A stretch of DNA of 10,121 nucleotides from Marinagarivorans sp. UBA5868 (GCA_002432095.1 DJFQ01000165.1:2368-12488); one strand, 5' to 3'. Positions 1-7,620 are shown, numbered from the stretch's first letter. Notes: a model not told the origin generated them from the sequence alone. Numbers and translations are program-made.

Positions 1-201
1 CAGTGGAGTCCGAACCTCCTATTCATCGAAAACATAATGACAGAGGCAGTGCGCGAGGGTCTGCGCGGCAAAGGCCATACGCTGAAGGAAATGGGCTCTT
101 TTGGCGGAACGCAGGCCATAGTGCTGGAGGACGGCAAGTTTGTACCCATGACAGAGCCGCGTGTTATCGAGCGTAATCGTGAAGAAGCCGAACAGAATTA
201 G
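1..201 (+). CDS. ggt: gamma-glutamyltransferase, C-terminal end (partial)
   Basis: The window opens inside a gene in frame 1, and 66 codons remain before TAG. The visible peptide has the layout of the end of the gamma-glutamyltranspeptidase small subunit. It starts with QWSPNLL (compare HHQWLPDEL in E. coli Ggt), then an acidic helix, a GH dipeptide, the GGTQAIVLEDGKF stretch and the closing EPR where the family usually has DPR. The family are periplasmic or secreted, self-cleaving N-terminal-nucleophile hydrolases that transfer the gamma-glutamyl group of glutathione. The catalytic Thr and the large subunit lie off the window and cannot be checked. After the EPR there is a short charged tail (RVIERNREEAEQN). 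The stop overlaps the stop of the convergent dusC by 4 bp. The family call rests on this short segment only. Confidence 0.8.
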   Translation, partial: QWSPNLLFIENIMTEAVREGLRGKGHTLKEMGSFGGTQAIVLEDGKFVPMTEPRVIERNREEAEQN

Positions 202-1145
202 GCGGCTAGAGGTCGAGCAGCGACAATGGCGGTTTCAATAACCTGTGGATCGCGGGTTTTCTTGATGGCTTCGAATAGCTGTCCAGCTTGTGGATAGTGG
301 CGCTGCAAATACATCAACCATTGTTTCAGACGGTTGCCGCAAAATTGTTTTGGGTAGGACAGGACAGTTTCCCGCTGAAACTGCAGCAATAGATCGCTGA
401 TGTTATGCCAATTCAAGGGCTGGTATTCGGCACCTTGGTGCTCGGCGCGAATGGCCAGAGCGAGATCAGGTCGCGACAGCAAACCGCGACCGAGCATCAC
501 GTTTTCGCAACCGGACTCTGCCCGGCATTGGCGATAGTCCTCCGGGGACCAGATATCGCCGTTGGCAATAACTGGGATTGTTAATCGTTCACGAATTTCT
601 CCGATACATCCCCAGTAGGCTGGGGGGCGATAGCCGTCGGCTTTGGAACGACCGTGAACCACCAGTTCCGCAATGCCGCCTTCGGCCAATGCGAGCGCAT
701 TTTCAATGTAACGCGAGCGGCTTTCGTATCCCAGGCGGATTTTGGCAGTAACGGGGATCGCTGCCGGTACCGCATCACGCACCTGCCGGGCTATGTCGTG
801 CAGCAACTCAGGTTCGTTGAGCAGGCACGCGCCGCCGCGGTTTTTGTTAACGGTTTTGGCGGGGCAGCCAAAGTTTAGGTCGATTCCGGGTGCGCCCAAT
901 CGCGCCGCCCTGCGCGCGTTGATCGCGAGAAGGGCAGGATCGCTGCCCAAAAGTTGGATTTTTACGGGTATCGGCAGCGGCGCTGCCAACTCAGGACAGT
1001 AGCGACGAAATACCTTTTCCGGCAAACGCGTATGAGTCACGCGGACGAATTCGGTCACACATAAATCGATGCCACCAACTCCCGTATAGAGGCGGCGTAA
1101 GTGGTGATCGACAACGCCTTCCATAGGCGCGAGGTAGATACGCAT
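198..1145 (-). CDS. dusC: tRNA-dihydrouridine synthase C (U16-specific)
   Basis: FMN-dependent enzyme that reduces uridine to dihydrouridine in the D-loop of tRNA, in the cytoplasm; DusC members act on U16. The 315-residue product begins MRIYLAPMEGVVD, followed by DLCVTEFVRV, which is typical of the DusC subgroup. Other landmarks are DLNFGCPAKTVN (89-100, with the catalytic Cys at 94), AKIRLG (134-139), VVHGRSK (162-168), NGDIW (195-199) and GRG (219-221). The C-terminal helical domain follows and contains LKQWLMYLQR. The length equals that of E. coli DusC. I chose the ATG at 1145 because translation there starts directly with the conserved strand; an upstream in-frame ATG at 1232 would add 29 Cys-rich residues unlike the family. 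The Shine-Dalgarno is weak. A promoter candidate lies 28 bp upstream. The 3' end overlaps the convergent ggt gene by 4 bp. Confidence 0.95.
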   Translation of the reverse strand: MRIYLAPMEGVVDHHLRRLYTGVGGIDLCVTEFVRVTHTRLPEKVFRRYCPELAAPLPIPVKIQLLGSDPALLAINARRAARLGAPGIDLNFGCPAKTVNKNRGGACLLNEPELLHDIARQVRDAVPAAIPVTAKIRLGYESRSRYIENALALAEGGIAELVVHGRSKADGYRPPAYWGCIGEIRERLTIPVIANGDIWSPEDYRQCRAESGCENVMLGRGLLSRPDLALAIRAEHQGAEYQPLNWHNISDLLLQFQRETVLSYPKQFCGNRLKQWLMYLQRHYPQAGQLFEAIKKTRDPQVIETAIVAARPLAA

Positions 1146-1172
1146 AATCAGGTTCAAACAAATTGGCGCGCA

Positions 1173-1204
1173 ATGGTAGCACTTGCCACCGACGGGGCAA
1201 GTGC
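1173..1204 (-). promoter_or_regulatory. dusC promoter overlapped by a 9-bp inverted repeat
   Basis: On the minus strand TTGCCC (1200-1195) is separated by 17 bp from TACCAT (1178-1173), each matching four of six positions of the sigma70 consensus, and the -10 lies 27 bp before the dusC ATG. A perfect inverted repeat, GCACTTGCC (1179-1187) and GGCAAGTGC (1196-1204) with an 8-nt spacer, covers the -35 and reaches the edge of the -10. This is the geometry of a repressor operator. It could instead be a structural hairpin if transcription starts further upstream. Confidence 0.45.
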
Positions 1205-1482
1205 GTGAACATCGCTGTTGCCTTACGGTCATGGCGACCCACTTTGCCTGGGCGCAGTGGTCGTGATCCCGCGACTGATTCCCACAACTTCATTTAAGTT
1301 GTTGTAAGTCTTTGAATCTTAAGGCAGTATTCTGCCCCTTCTGAAAATTGCCCGGGTATTGTTAACCGGCCTTCTGTGGTTTTGGTGAAAAAGCGCTGGC
1401 AAATATTGCCGCCAAATAGCAAATAGACGCGTTCCGCTGTGCCTTATGGCAGCCTCGGCGCGTTTTAGAGAGAGGAGTGTGT
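1205..1482. promoter_or_regulatory. divergent dusC/oadG intergenic region with several palindromes
   Basis: No gene is supported here. The stretch holds three further short dyads: ACAACTT/AAGTTGT (1284-1290 and 1296-1302, 5-nt spacer), GGCAG/CTGCC (1323-1327 and 1332-1336, 4-nt spacer) and GGCAA/TTGCC (1398-1402 and 1406-1410, 3-nt spacer). An AAATAGC-AAATAGA direct repeat begins at 1414. None is followed by a T-run, so they do not look like terminators. The oad promoter should lie here, but I found no -35/-10 pair good enough to name. Confidence 0.4.
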
Positions 1483-1737
1483 ATGCAAGAGTCGCTGCTG
1501 GGCCAGGGCCTCGACCTTATGGTCTATGGAATGGGTACAGTGTTTGTATTTCTAGCAGTACTCATTCTCGTCACTTTCGCCATGTCCAAGCTGGTGGTGC
1601 GATTTTTTCCAGAGGCGCCAGCACAAGTTAAAACAATCAAATCCACGTCTCGGAAACCTTCTAGCGCGGTGGACCCGCGAACGTTGCAGGTGATCCGTGC
1701 CGCTATCCAGCAACACCGGGCGCGGCGCTCGCGGTAA
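1483..1737 (+). CDS. oadG: oxaloacetate decarboxylase, gamma chain
   Basis: Small membrane subunit of the Na+-pumping oxaloacetate decarboxylase. In this family the gamma chain anchors the soluble alpha chain to the membrane and helps assemble the complex. The 84-residue product has one strongly hydrophobic transmembrane segment (about 14-38), a Ser/Lys/Pro-rich linker (44-63) and a basic C-terminal helix, DPRTLQVIRAAIQQHRARR. The tail keeps one His (78), where some relatives have a His-rich Zn-binding end. The start at 1483 is supported by AGAGAGGAG placed five bases upstream; a GTG at 1477 overlaps that site and is less likely. It is first in the G-A-B order normal for this operon, with about 98 bp before oadA. 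Confidence 0.93.
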   Translation: MQESLLGQGLDLMVYGMGTVFVFLAVLILVTFAMSKLVVRFFPEAPAQVKTIKSTSRKPSSAVDPRTLQVIRAAIQQHRARRSR

Positions 1738-1835
1738 GCCTCGCGAACACAGCATTGCCGATCGGTCAGCATCTGACGGTTGATCACCGGGCCGGCGATT
1801 GAATATGAATAAGCATGAATGAAAGGCATCTCGGT

Positions 1836-3629
1836 ATGACAAAAGAAGCTTCGTCCAAGTTGGGGATCACCGATGTGGTGCTGCGCGATGCGCACCAGTC
1901 TCTTTTCGCTACGCGCCTGCGCATCGATGATATGTTGCCCATTGCCGCCAAACTTGATCAGGTCGGCTTTTGGTCGCTGGAGTCCTGGGGTGGGGCCACT
2001 TTCGATGCATGTATCCGCTATTTGGGCGAAGATCCCTGGGACCGTATTCGCGAACTGAAAAAAGCCATGCCGAAGACGCCGCAACAAATGTTGTTTCGCG
2101 GCCAAAATATCTTGGGTTATCGCCACTATGCCGACGATGTAGTGGAAAAGTTTGTCGAGCGAGCTGCAGTCAACGGTGTTGATGTCTTTCGCGTTTTCGA
2201 CGCCATGAACGATATCCGCAATATGCGCACCGCACTACTGGCGGTGAAAAAAGCAGGGAAACATGCCCAGGGCACGATTTCCTACACTCTCAGCCCGGTG
2301 CATACGTTGGATCTTTGGCTGGATCTGGCGCGCAAAATCGAAGACTTAGGCGCGGATTCCATCTGCATTAAAGACATGGCCGGTTTATTAAAACCCTATG
2401 ACGGATATGAATTGGTGAGTCGTCTCAAGCAGACATGCTCCATCCCCATTCATATGCAGTGTCATGCCACCACCGGTCTGGCGCACGCTACCATCCTCAA
2501 GTGTGTTGAAGCCGGTATCGACAATGTCGATACCGCTATTTCCTCCATGTCCATGACCTATGGCCACAGTCCTACCGAAACTCTGGTGGCAACCCTCGCT
2601 GGCACCGAGCGTGACACCGGCCTGGATCTCGAGTTATTACAGGAGATCGCACTTTATTTCCGCGACGTGCGCAAGAAGTACGCAAATTTTGAAGGTTCCC
2701 TCAAAGGGGTGGATGTGCGAATTCTTACTGCCCAGGTCCCCGGCGGCATGTTGACCAATATGGAAAGCCAGCTGAAAGAACAGGGCGCCTTGAATCGGCT
2801 TGACGAGGTGCTGGACGAAATTCCGCGTGTTCGCAAAGACCTTGGCTATATCCCCTTGGTAACGCCGACATCGCAAATCGTCGGCACGCAGGCGGTAATC
2901 AATGTTATGAGCGGCCAGCGTTACGCCACCATCTCCAAAGAAACCCAGGGTGTTCTGAAGGGAGAGTACGGCGCGACACCGGCAGCGGTGGACAAAGATC
3001 TACAGGCGCGGGTTTTGGCGGGTGCCGAACCGATTACCTGTCGTCCGGCGGACCTGCTCCAGCCGGAGATGGTCAGTCTGACCAAGGAGTTGAAAGACTT
3101 GGCGGTCAGCAAAAAGCTGCGATTGGCACCTGCGGACCGGGAAGTGGATGACGTTCTTACCTATGCATTGTTTACCCAGGTCGGCCTGAAATTTCTGGAG
3201 AATCGCAACAATCCGGCTGCTTTCGAGCCGACGCCAGGTGAAGGAACCGCAGCCGAGCCAGAGCCGGAGAGAACCCCCGGTGGCGATGAAGTGTACACAG
3301 TAACGGTGGAAGGGCGCGAATACACGGTGACTGTGAGTGATGGCGGCGATATAACCGGTATTTCTGCACTAGGCAAAGGCCGGGAGAGCGCACCGGTCAG
3401 TGCAGTGGTGGCGGGCGGTGTGCCGGTAAATGCGCCACTTGCCGGCATTATCTGCAAAGTTTTGGTTGAGCCCGGTCAGGAGGTGATGGCGGGGGAGGCG
3501 ATTCTGATGTTGGAGGCGATGAAAATGGAAACCGCCGTTAGCGCGCCGACCGCTGGCGTTGTAGACAATATCAATGTTTCCGAAGGCGATTCAGTAGCCG
3601 TCGGCGACATACTCCTGACCATCGCCTAA
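1836..3629 (+). CDS. oadA: oxaloacetate decarboxylase, alpha chain (carboxyltransferase + biotinyl domain)
   Basis: Cytoplasmic subunit that moves the carboxylate of oxaloacetate to biotin, giving pyruvate. From the ATG at 1836 it has 597 residues. The PYC/OADA TIM-barrel carboxyltransferase domain has RDAHQSL at 17-23, the carbamylated Lys in CIKDMAG at K179, and the [17 protein letters not shown] block at 232-248. The conserved C-terminal part of that domain runs to about 455. A Pro/Glu-rich linker follows (460-482), then a biotinyl domain with EAMKM and biotin-Lys 563, 34 residues from the end. The position usually occupied by the first His of the metal-binding HxH pair is Gln (Q208 of HMQCHATTG). 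An in-frame ATG at 1815 adds seven residues. I prefer 1836 because GAAAGG lies nine bases upstream and the N-terminus then matches homologues. It is 13 bp from oadB. Confidence 0.96.
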   Translation: MTKEASSKLGITDVVLRDAHQSLFATRLRIDDMLPIAAKLDQVGFWSLESWGGATFDACIRYLGEDPWDRIRELKKAMPKTPQQMLFRGQNILGYRHYADDVVEKFVERAAVNGVDVFRVFDAMNDIRNMRTALLAVKKAGKHAQGTISYTLSPVHTLDLWLDLARKIEDLGADSICIKDMAGLLKPYDGYELVSRLKQTCSIPIHMQCHATTGLAHATILKCVEAGIDNVDTAISSMSMTYGHSPTETLVATLAGTERDTGLDLELLQEIALYFRDVRKKYANFEGSLKGVDVRILTAQVPGGMLTNMESQLKEQGALNRLDEVLDEIPRVRKDLGYIPLVTPTSQIVGTQAVINVMSGQRYATISKETQGVLKGEYGATPAAVDKDLQARVLAGAEPITCRPADLLQPEMVSLTKELKDLAVSKKLRLAPADREVDDVLTYALFTQVGLKFLENRNNPAAFEPTPGEGTAAEPEPERTPGGDEVYTVTVEGREYTVTVSDGGDITGISALGKGRESAPVSAVVAGGVPVNAPLAGIICKVLVEPGQEVMAGEAILMLEAMKMETAVSAPTAGVVDNINVSEGDSVAVGDILLTIA

Positions 3630-3642
3630 GCAGGAGTGCGAT

Positions 3643-4956
3643 ATGAATAATCTTTACAACCTTTGGCAAAGCTCCGGTATCGCCCAGGCATCATCGGGCC
3701 AGGTACTGATGCTGGTGATCTGCCTGTTCCTCCTGTTTCTCGCCATCCGCAAAGGCTTCGAACCGCTGTTGTTGGTGCCGATTGGTTTTGGTGGGTTGTT
3801 GGCCAATATTCCGGGTGCCGGCATGGCGTTCTCGGCGACCGAATATGCCATCCGTCACGGCGATCTGACGCTGTTGACGCAGATGGCAACGGTGCTGCAA
3901 TTGCAGGAGTGGTCATCGGCCCAGGATCTGTTAGCTGCACTCAATGGCGCGTCCTTTCAGCAGCTGGAGTCGTTAAAAACACTCGCGTTCAGCGCCGGCT
4001 ATAACAACGGTATGCTCTACAACTTCTATAACGTCGCCATCGCAAGTGGGGCTGCACCGCTCATTATTTTTATGGGGGTGGGCGCCATGACGGATTTTGG
4101 CCCGCTGCTGGCAAATCCAAAAACCTTGTTTCTGGGCGCAGCTGCTCAGTTTGGGATCTTTGCGACGGTGCTTGGAGCGGTGGCGCTCAACGCGACTGGC
4201 CTGATGGATTTCACCATTGCCGATGCTGCCGCCATCGGCATTATCGGTGGAGCAGACGGGCCGACGGCGATCTACGTGGCCAGTAAACTGGCGCCGGATC
4301 TCCTTGGCGCTATTGCCGTTGCTGCCTATTCCTATATGGCATTAGTGCCTCTGATTCAGCCGCCGATCATGCGCGCGCTGACCAACGAGGCTGAACGCAA
4401 AATCGTAATGACGCAGCTGCGCCATGTCAGCAAGCTGGAAAAAATTGTTTTCCCGATCAGTTTGCTGATTTTGGTTGCTTTGTTTCTTCCAGATGCCGCT
4501 CCGCTGTTGGGGATGTTCTGCTTTGGCAATCTCATGCGCGAATGTGGCGTGGTGCAACGGCTTTCGGATACGGCGCAGAATGCATTGATCAATATCACCA
4601 CGATTTTTCTGGGGCTTTCGGTGGGTTCCAAATTGGAGGCCGACAAATTTCTCGATCCCAAGACACTCGGTATTTTGGTGTTGGGCATAGTGGCATTTGG
4701 CATAGGCACAGCGGCTGGAGTGATCATGGCGAAGCTGATGAACCTTGTCAGCAAACAGAAAATCAACCCTCTGATCGGCTCGGCCGGAGTGTCGGCAGTG
4801 CCCATGGCCGCCAGGGTTTCCAACAAGCTCGGCCTGGAGGCGGACCCGCAGAATTTCCTGTTGATGCATGCCATGGGTCCAAATGTAGCAGGCGTTATCG
4901 GCTCCGCCGTCGCCGCGGGTGTCATGATCGCCATGGTCACCAGCATGGCCACTTAA
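3643..4956 (+). CDS. oadB: oxaloacetate decarboxylase, beta chain (Na+ pump subunit)
   Basis: Integral membrane subunit that decarboxylates carboxybiotin and couples this to Na+ export across the inner membrane. The 437-residue product is largely hydrophobic, with segments at about 20-34, 43-52, 137-150, 162-183, 192-212, 221-240, 268-283, 343-365 and 412-433. Residues described as critical in Klebsiella OadB are all present two positions later: D205 in GGADGPT, Y231, and N375, G379 and S384 in the [13 protein letters not shown] loop. Between IPGAG (56-60) and GMLYNFY (123-129) there is a hydrophilic insert of about 45 residues, longer than in Klebsiella-type chains; I believe it is shared with Vibrio/Shewanella-like homologues. 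CAGGAG lies six bases before the ATG and only 13 bp separate it from oadA, so the two are almost certainly cotranscribed. Confidence 0.96.
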   Translation: MNNLYNLWQSSGIAQASSGQVLMLVICLFLLFLAIRKGFEPLLLVPIGFGGLLANIPGAGMAFSATEYAIRHGDLTLLTQMATVLQLQEWSSAQDLLAALNGASFQQLESLKTLAFSAGYNNGMLYNFYNVAIASGAAPLIIFMGVGAMTDFGPLLANPKTLFLGAAAQFGIFATVLGAVALNATGLMDFTIADAAAIGIIGGADGPTAIYVASKLAPDLLGAIAVAAYSYMALVPLIQPPIMRALTNEAERKIVMTQLRHVSKLEKIVFPISLLILVALFLPDAAPLLGMFCFGNLMRECGVVQRLSDTAQNALINITTIFLGLSVGSKLEADKFLDPKTLGILVLGIVAFGIGTAAGVIMAKLMNLVSKQKINPLIGSAGVSAVPMAARVSNKLGLEADPQNFLLMHAMGPNVAGVIGSAVAAGVMIAMVTSMAT

Positions 4957-4966
4957 TTCCTATCGG

Positions 4967-5019
4967 CGGAAGACAGATTGGCTCTTCCGTCACTTTCAAA
5001 CCCTCGTTTACGGGCTTTT
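4967..5019 (+). terminator. weak candidate terminator region after oadB
   Basis: Two imperfect hairpins follow the oadB stop. The first is CGGAAGA (4967-4973) with TCTTCCG (4983-4989) and a 9-nt loop, not followed by a T-run. The second is a short bulged stem around CCCTCGTTTACGGG (5001-5014), followed by CTTTT. Neither is a strong intrinsic terminator, so partial read-through into pykA is possible. Confidence 0.3.
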
Positions 5020-5047
5020 AAACCTCTGCGCGCAAATGGTGTAGAAT
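5018..5047 (+). promoter_or_regulatory. candidate pykA promoter
   Basis: TAGAAT at 5042-5047 matches five of six -10 positions. The best -35 at normal spacing (18 bp) is TTAAAC at 5018-5023, a weak match. Transcription would start near 5054, leaving a leader of about 35 nt before the pykA ATG. Confidence 0.45.
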
Positions 5048-5053
5048 GGCCCG

Positions 5054-5079
5054 CCGTTTTTTGAGCCTACCGTTTTTTG
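5054..5079 (+). repeat. tandem 10-bp direct repeat in the pykA leader
   Basis: CCGTTTTTTG occurs exactly at 5054-5063 and again at 5070-5079, a 16-bp period. The second copy runs directly into the Shine-Dalgarno GGAGAG (5079-5084). The U6 tracts would lie in the mRNA leader, or at the start site itself. Confidence 0.6.
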
Positions 5080-5089
5080 GAGAGCATCT

Positions 5090-6544
5090 ATGCTGAGACG
5101 TACAAAAATAGTCAGTACTTTGGGGCCAGCCACCGACGAACCTGGAGTTCTGGAGAAGCTGATTATCGCGGGAGTGAATGTTGTACGTCTGAACTTTTCT
5201 CACGGCTCTCCTGAAGAGCATCGCAATCGCGCGAATGCTGTGCGCGAATTTGCCAGCAAACACGGCCGTTATGTAGCGGTGCTCGGCGACCTGCAGGGAC
5301 CGAAGATCCGTATCGCGCGATTCGCAAAAGGCCCCATCAAGCTTGCGTTCGGCGATAAATTTTCATTGGATGCAGACCTGGCCACCGAAGCCGGCGACCA
5401 GAATCAAGTTGGTATCGATTACAAAGAATTGCCGCGCGATGTGAACCCCGGCGATCTGCTGTTGTTGGACGATGGCCGTGTGGTTTTGCACGTGGATTCT
5501 GTAATCGGTAATCGGGTGAATACCACCGTTACAGTAGGCGGCAAGTTATCCAACAATAAAGGCATCAACCGCCAGGGCGGCGGCCTTACCGCGCCAGCGC
5601 TCACCGACAAAGATTACGCTGATATCAAAACTGCAGTTGCCATAGGTGTGGATTACTTGGCGGTATCGTTTCCCCGCAGTGCTGAAGACATGAATCTCGC
5701 CCGGGCCTTGGTGAAAGAGGCGGGTGGCGACATAGCCCTGGTGGCAAAAATCGAGCGCGCTGAGTCGGTGGAAACTGACGAGGTGTTGGATGGCATTATC
5801 AAAGCGTCGGACGCGGTTATGGTGGCCCGGGGTGATCTGGGTGTAGAAATCGGCGATGCATCGCTTATCGGTGTACAGAAGCACATTATCGCCCGCGCCC
5901 GCGCCCTGAACCGCTGTGTTATCACCGCAACGCAAATGATGGAAAGTATGATCAACAGTTCTTTGCCGACGCGCGCAGAAGTGTTCGACGTGGCGAATGC
6001 GGTACTGGACGGTACTGACGCGGTGATGTTGTCAGCGGAAACGGCAGCTGGTCAGTTTCCTGTGGAAACCGTCGATGCCATGGTGCGGGTGATTTTGGGT
6101 GCGGAAAAAACCGAGGGTCATCACAAAGCGCTGGAGCGCGAGCCCACAGGCCGAGTCGCTATTGATCAGGCGATTGCCGCCGCTGCAATGTACACCGCCA
6201 ATCAGATGCAAGGAGTGGCCGCCATCGTTTGTATGACGGAAACCGGAGCCACACCATTGTTGATGAGCCGCTACGGCTCACGGCTGCCAATTTTTGCGAT
6301 GTCTCCCCATGAGCGGACCTTGCGCAGAGCGGCACTTTACCGTGGCGTTGAAACCGTTCTGTTTAATAATGAAAACCTGACATTTGCACAATCCAACCAG
6401 AAAGCGATTGACACCTTGCTGGCAAAAAATATTGTCACTGCCGGTGATCTAGTCATCATCTCAAAAGGCGATATTGCCAATGTTCATGGCGGCACGAATA
6501 CCATGAAGATTCTTGAGGTGGGCAAGCCGATTGTGAACGGCTGA
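5090..6544 (+). CDS. pykA: pyruvate kinase, PykA type
   Basis: Last step of glycolysis: phosphoenolpyruvate plus ADP gives pyruvate plus ATP, in the cytoplasm. The 484-residue product is alignable from memory with E. coli PykA along its length. It shows [12 protein letters not shown] (5-16), [10 protein letters not shown] (35-44), GDLQGPKIR (66-74), the lid B domain (about 76-175), and AKIERAE (219-225) with catalytic K220 and metal ligand E222. It continues with ARGDLGVEI (246-254), TATQMMESM (279-287) and the [26 protein letters not shown] signature (293-318). The C-terminal regulatory domain follows. L68, Q69, K72 and I75 occupy the positions that distinguish K+-independent pyruvate kinases. 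The start at 5090 has GGAGAG five bases upstream. Its stop is 11 bp from the stop of a convergent minus-strand gene. Confidence 0.97.
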   Translation: MLRRTKIVSTLGPATDEPGVLEKLIIAGVNVVRLNFSHGSPEEHRNRANAVREFASKHGRYVAVLGDLQGPKIRIARFAKGPIKLAFGDKFSLDADLATEAGDQNQVGIDYKELPRDVNPGDLLLLDDGRVVLHVDSVIGNRVNTTVTVGGKLSNNKGINRQGGGLTAPALTDKDYADIKTAVAIGVDYLAVSFPRSAEDMNLARALVKEAGGDIALVAKIERAESVETDEVLDGIIKASDAVMVARGDLGVEIGDASLIGVQKHIIARARALNRCVITATQMMESMINSSLPTRAEVFDVANAVLDGTDAVMLSAETAAGQFPVETVDAMVRVILGAEKTEGHHKALEREPTGRVAIDQAIAAAAMYTANQMQGVAAIVCMTETGATPLLMSRYGSRLPIFAMSPHERTLRRAALYRGVETVLFNNENLTFAQSNQKAIDTLLAKNIVTAGDLVIISKGDIANVHGGTNTMKILEVGKPIVNG

Positions 6545-6555
6545 AGTTGAGTTAG

Positions 6556-7290
6556 TCAGTTGCGAGGGCCGCTGGCGGCGCCATTGTCCTCGGACTGCTT
6601 GATTTTTACCTGTAGTAGCTCTTCCTTTTCTTGAGGCGGCTCTCCACCAGCCAGCGCCGCCTTAATTTTTTTCTCCAATACATCAATGTCGATAGGCTTG
6701 ACCAGATAGTCGCTGATTCCTTGCTGGATCGCTTCGCGAATACGGCTGGCGGCGGATATTGCGGTAACCATAACAAAGTGAGTATCGCGAAGTTTGGCGA
6801 GGCTTTTGACATTTCGGTGCACATCAATGCCGCTCATTTCCGGCATGTCCCAATCACACAACACTAGATCGTATGACGGAGAACAATTCTGCAGGGCATA
6901 AAGCGCTGCTCGGCCATCTGCCACCACTTCAATTCGATTAATACCCATGTCTTCCAGCACCCCGCGCAGCAGTTGCGCAGAATCGTGGTTGTCTTCGGCA
7001 ATCAGCACATAAGCATCCTCCATTTCCACGGCCTGACGTCTGACTGCCCGACGCGGTGCAGAAGTTGGGGACGGTTTCGCTGGTGCTGTTTGTTTGGGTG
7101 GATTGGTTTTGCCGGGAGAGGTCGTCAGGCGAGCCAGCTTTTGCACGCTGCTGTCGAGTAGCTTGAGAGTCGTTTGATAATCTTCCAGAGTGGTTGCGTC
7201 GAGGGTTTGCTCTTCGATGCTTTTCAGCAGCCACGCCCTACGCTTGTTGAGGGTGGTGAGAACAACTTTCAGTTCTTTAGCATCTAGCAT
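6556..7290 (-). CDS. response-regulator-like protein with C-terminal CheY receiver
   Basis: A 244-residue protein with a phosphoacceptor receiver domain at about 93-215. E99 and D100 form the acidic pocket, D146 in DLVLCDWDMP is the predicted phosphorylation site, T176 is the switch Thr and K198 (LVKP) the conserved Lys. Receiver function is therefore expected to be intact. N-terminal to it are a Lys/Leu/Glu-rich, probably helical segment (1-57, likely two helices) and a Pro/Thr/Lys-rich linker (58-90). No recognised DNA-binding, GGDEF or HD-GYP output follows, only a charged tail of about 30 residues. The helical N-terminus may mediate dimerisation or partner binding, which is inference. No histidine kinase is visible nearby. 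Upstream the ribosome site is A-rich (AAAAAAAGAATC) rather than a good Shine-Dalgarno. The small DRR-motif gene lies 78 bp upstream on the same strand and may be cotranscribed. Confidence 0.88.
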   Translation of the reverse strand: MLDAKELKVVLTTLNKRRAWLLKSIEEQTLDATTLEDYQTTLKLLDSSVQKLARLTTSPGKTNPPKQTAPAKPSPTSAPRRAVRRQAVEMEDAYVLIAEDNHDSAQLLRGVLEDMGINRIEVVADGRAALYALQNCSPSYDLVLCDWDMPEMSGIDVHRNVKSLAKLRDTHFVMVTAISAASRIREAIQQGISDYLVKPIDIDVLEKKIKAALAGGEPPQEKEELLQVKIKQSEDNGAASGPRN

Positions 7291-7303
7291 GATTCTTTTT
7301 TTG

Positions 7304-7318
7304 CAGGCAAATAGCCTG
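7304..7318 (-). promoter_or_regulatory. hairpin in the leader of the receiver-domain gene
   Basis: CAGGC and GCCTG (7304-7308 and 7314-7318) form a perfect 5-bp stem with a 5-nt loop, 13 bp upstream of the start codon and next to a run of seven A on the minus strand. In mRNA the order is hairpin, then A-run, then ATG, so it is not an intrinsic terminator for this strand. It may influence translation of a gene that lacks a clear Shine-Dalgarno. Confidence 0.35.
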
Positions 7319-7368
7319 TCCTTCAGCGCGACCGCGGATTCCCTTCGGACCGGCCAGTTTCATATTGG

Positions 7369-7584
7369 TCAGTTTGCTTGTCCGGGGCGAGGGAAGTTAT
7401 CTCTCTGTCTACTTGCCTGATAAGCAAAATAATCGTCGCTAAGGCTCCGATCGGAAGTCCGGCGTTCTTTTGACTTGCGACGCTTGCGGTGATAAAGATC
7501 CAGCGACATATTTTTGCAGGGATCCGCGTCGAGGCGACGATCCCTACCTTTTCTTCGATCAATAAACACAACTTCAGGATTCAT
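7369..7584 (-). CDS. small basic protein with repeated DRR/ERR motifs, unknown function
   Basis: A 71-residue, strongly basic protein. Two similar arginine motifs stand out: DRRKGRDRR (9-17) and RKRRKSKERR (33-42), separated by LDADPCKNMSLDLYH. A Tyr-rich segment, DDYFAYQ, follows, and the tail ends PRPGQAN. I think similar short proteins occur in marine gammaproteobacteria but cannot name a family, and no function should be assumed. I chose the ATG at 7584 because the arginine-rich core begins just after it and GGAAG sits nine bases upstream. An in-frame ATG at 7668 would add 28 residues that overlap the inverted repeats upstream. The gene lies upstream of and on the same strand as the receiver-domain protein, 78 bp away, and diverges from bolA. 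Confidence 0.7.
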   Translation of the reverse strand: MNPEVVFIDRRKGRDRRLDADPCKNMSLDLYHRKRRKSKERRTSDRSLSDDYFAYQASRQRDNFPRPGQAN

Positions 7585-7620
7585 AACTACGTACTTCCGA
7601 GAGACAAATAGCAATGTTTG

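Noticed and set aside
1146..1232. N-terminal extension of dusC to an upstream ATG at 1232
   Set aside because: It adds 29 Cys/Arg-rich residues absent from DusC proteins and runs through the promoter and palindrome; the ATG at 1145 gives the family length and N-terminus.
991..1293. 100-residue minus-strand reading frame overlapping the start of dusC
   Set aside because: It lies in another frame of dusC and its promoter region, and shows no recognisable domain.
1397..1410. Possible sigma54 promoter TGGC-N5-TTGC before oadG
   Set aside because: The GG and GC elements are 8 bp apart; the sigma54 consensus needs 10.
1524..2126. 200-residue minus-strand reading frame across oadG and oadA
   Set aside because: Antisense shadow of two clearly recognised genes, with no domain features of its own.
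4342..4952. Two long minus-strand frames (175 and 198 codons) opposite oadB
   Set aside because: Both are complementary to a highly conserved membrane protein gene; their composition reflects the complement of hydrophobic codons.
6563..6592. Hairpin CGAGG/CCTCG with an inner GCCG/CGGC stem at the pykA and receiver-gene 3' ends
   Set aside because: The fold needs a large asymmetric bulge, lies inside the coding end of the minus-strand gene, and is not followed by a T-run on either strand.
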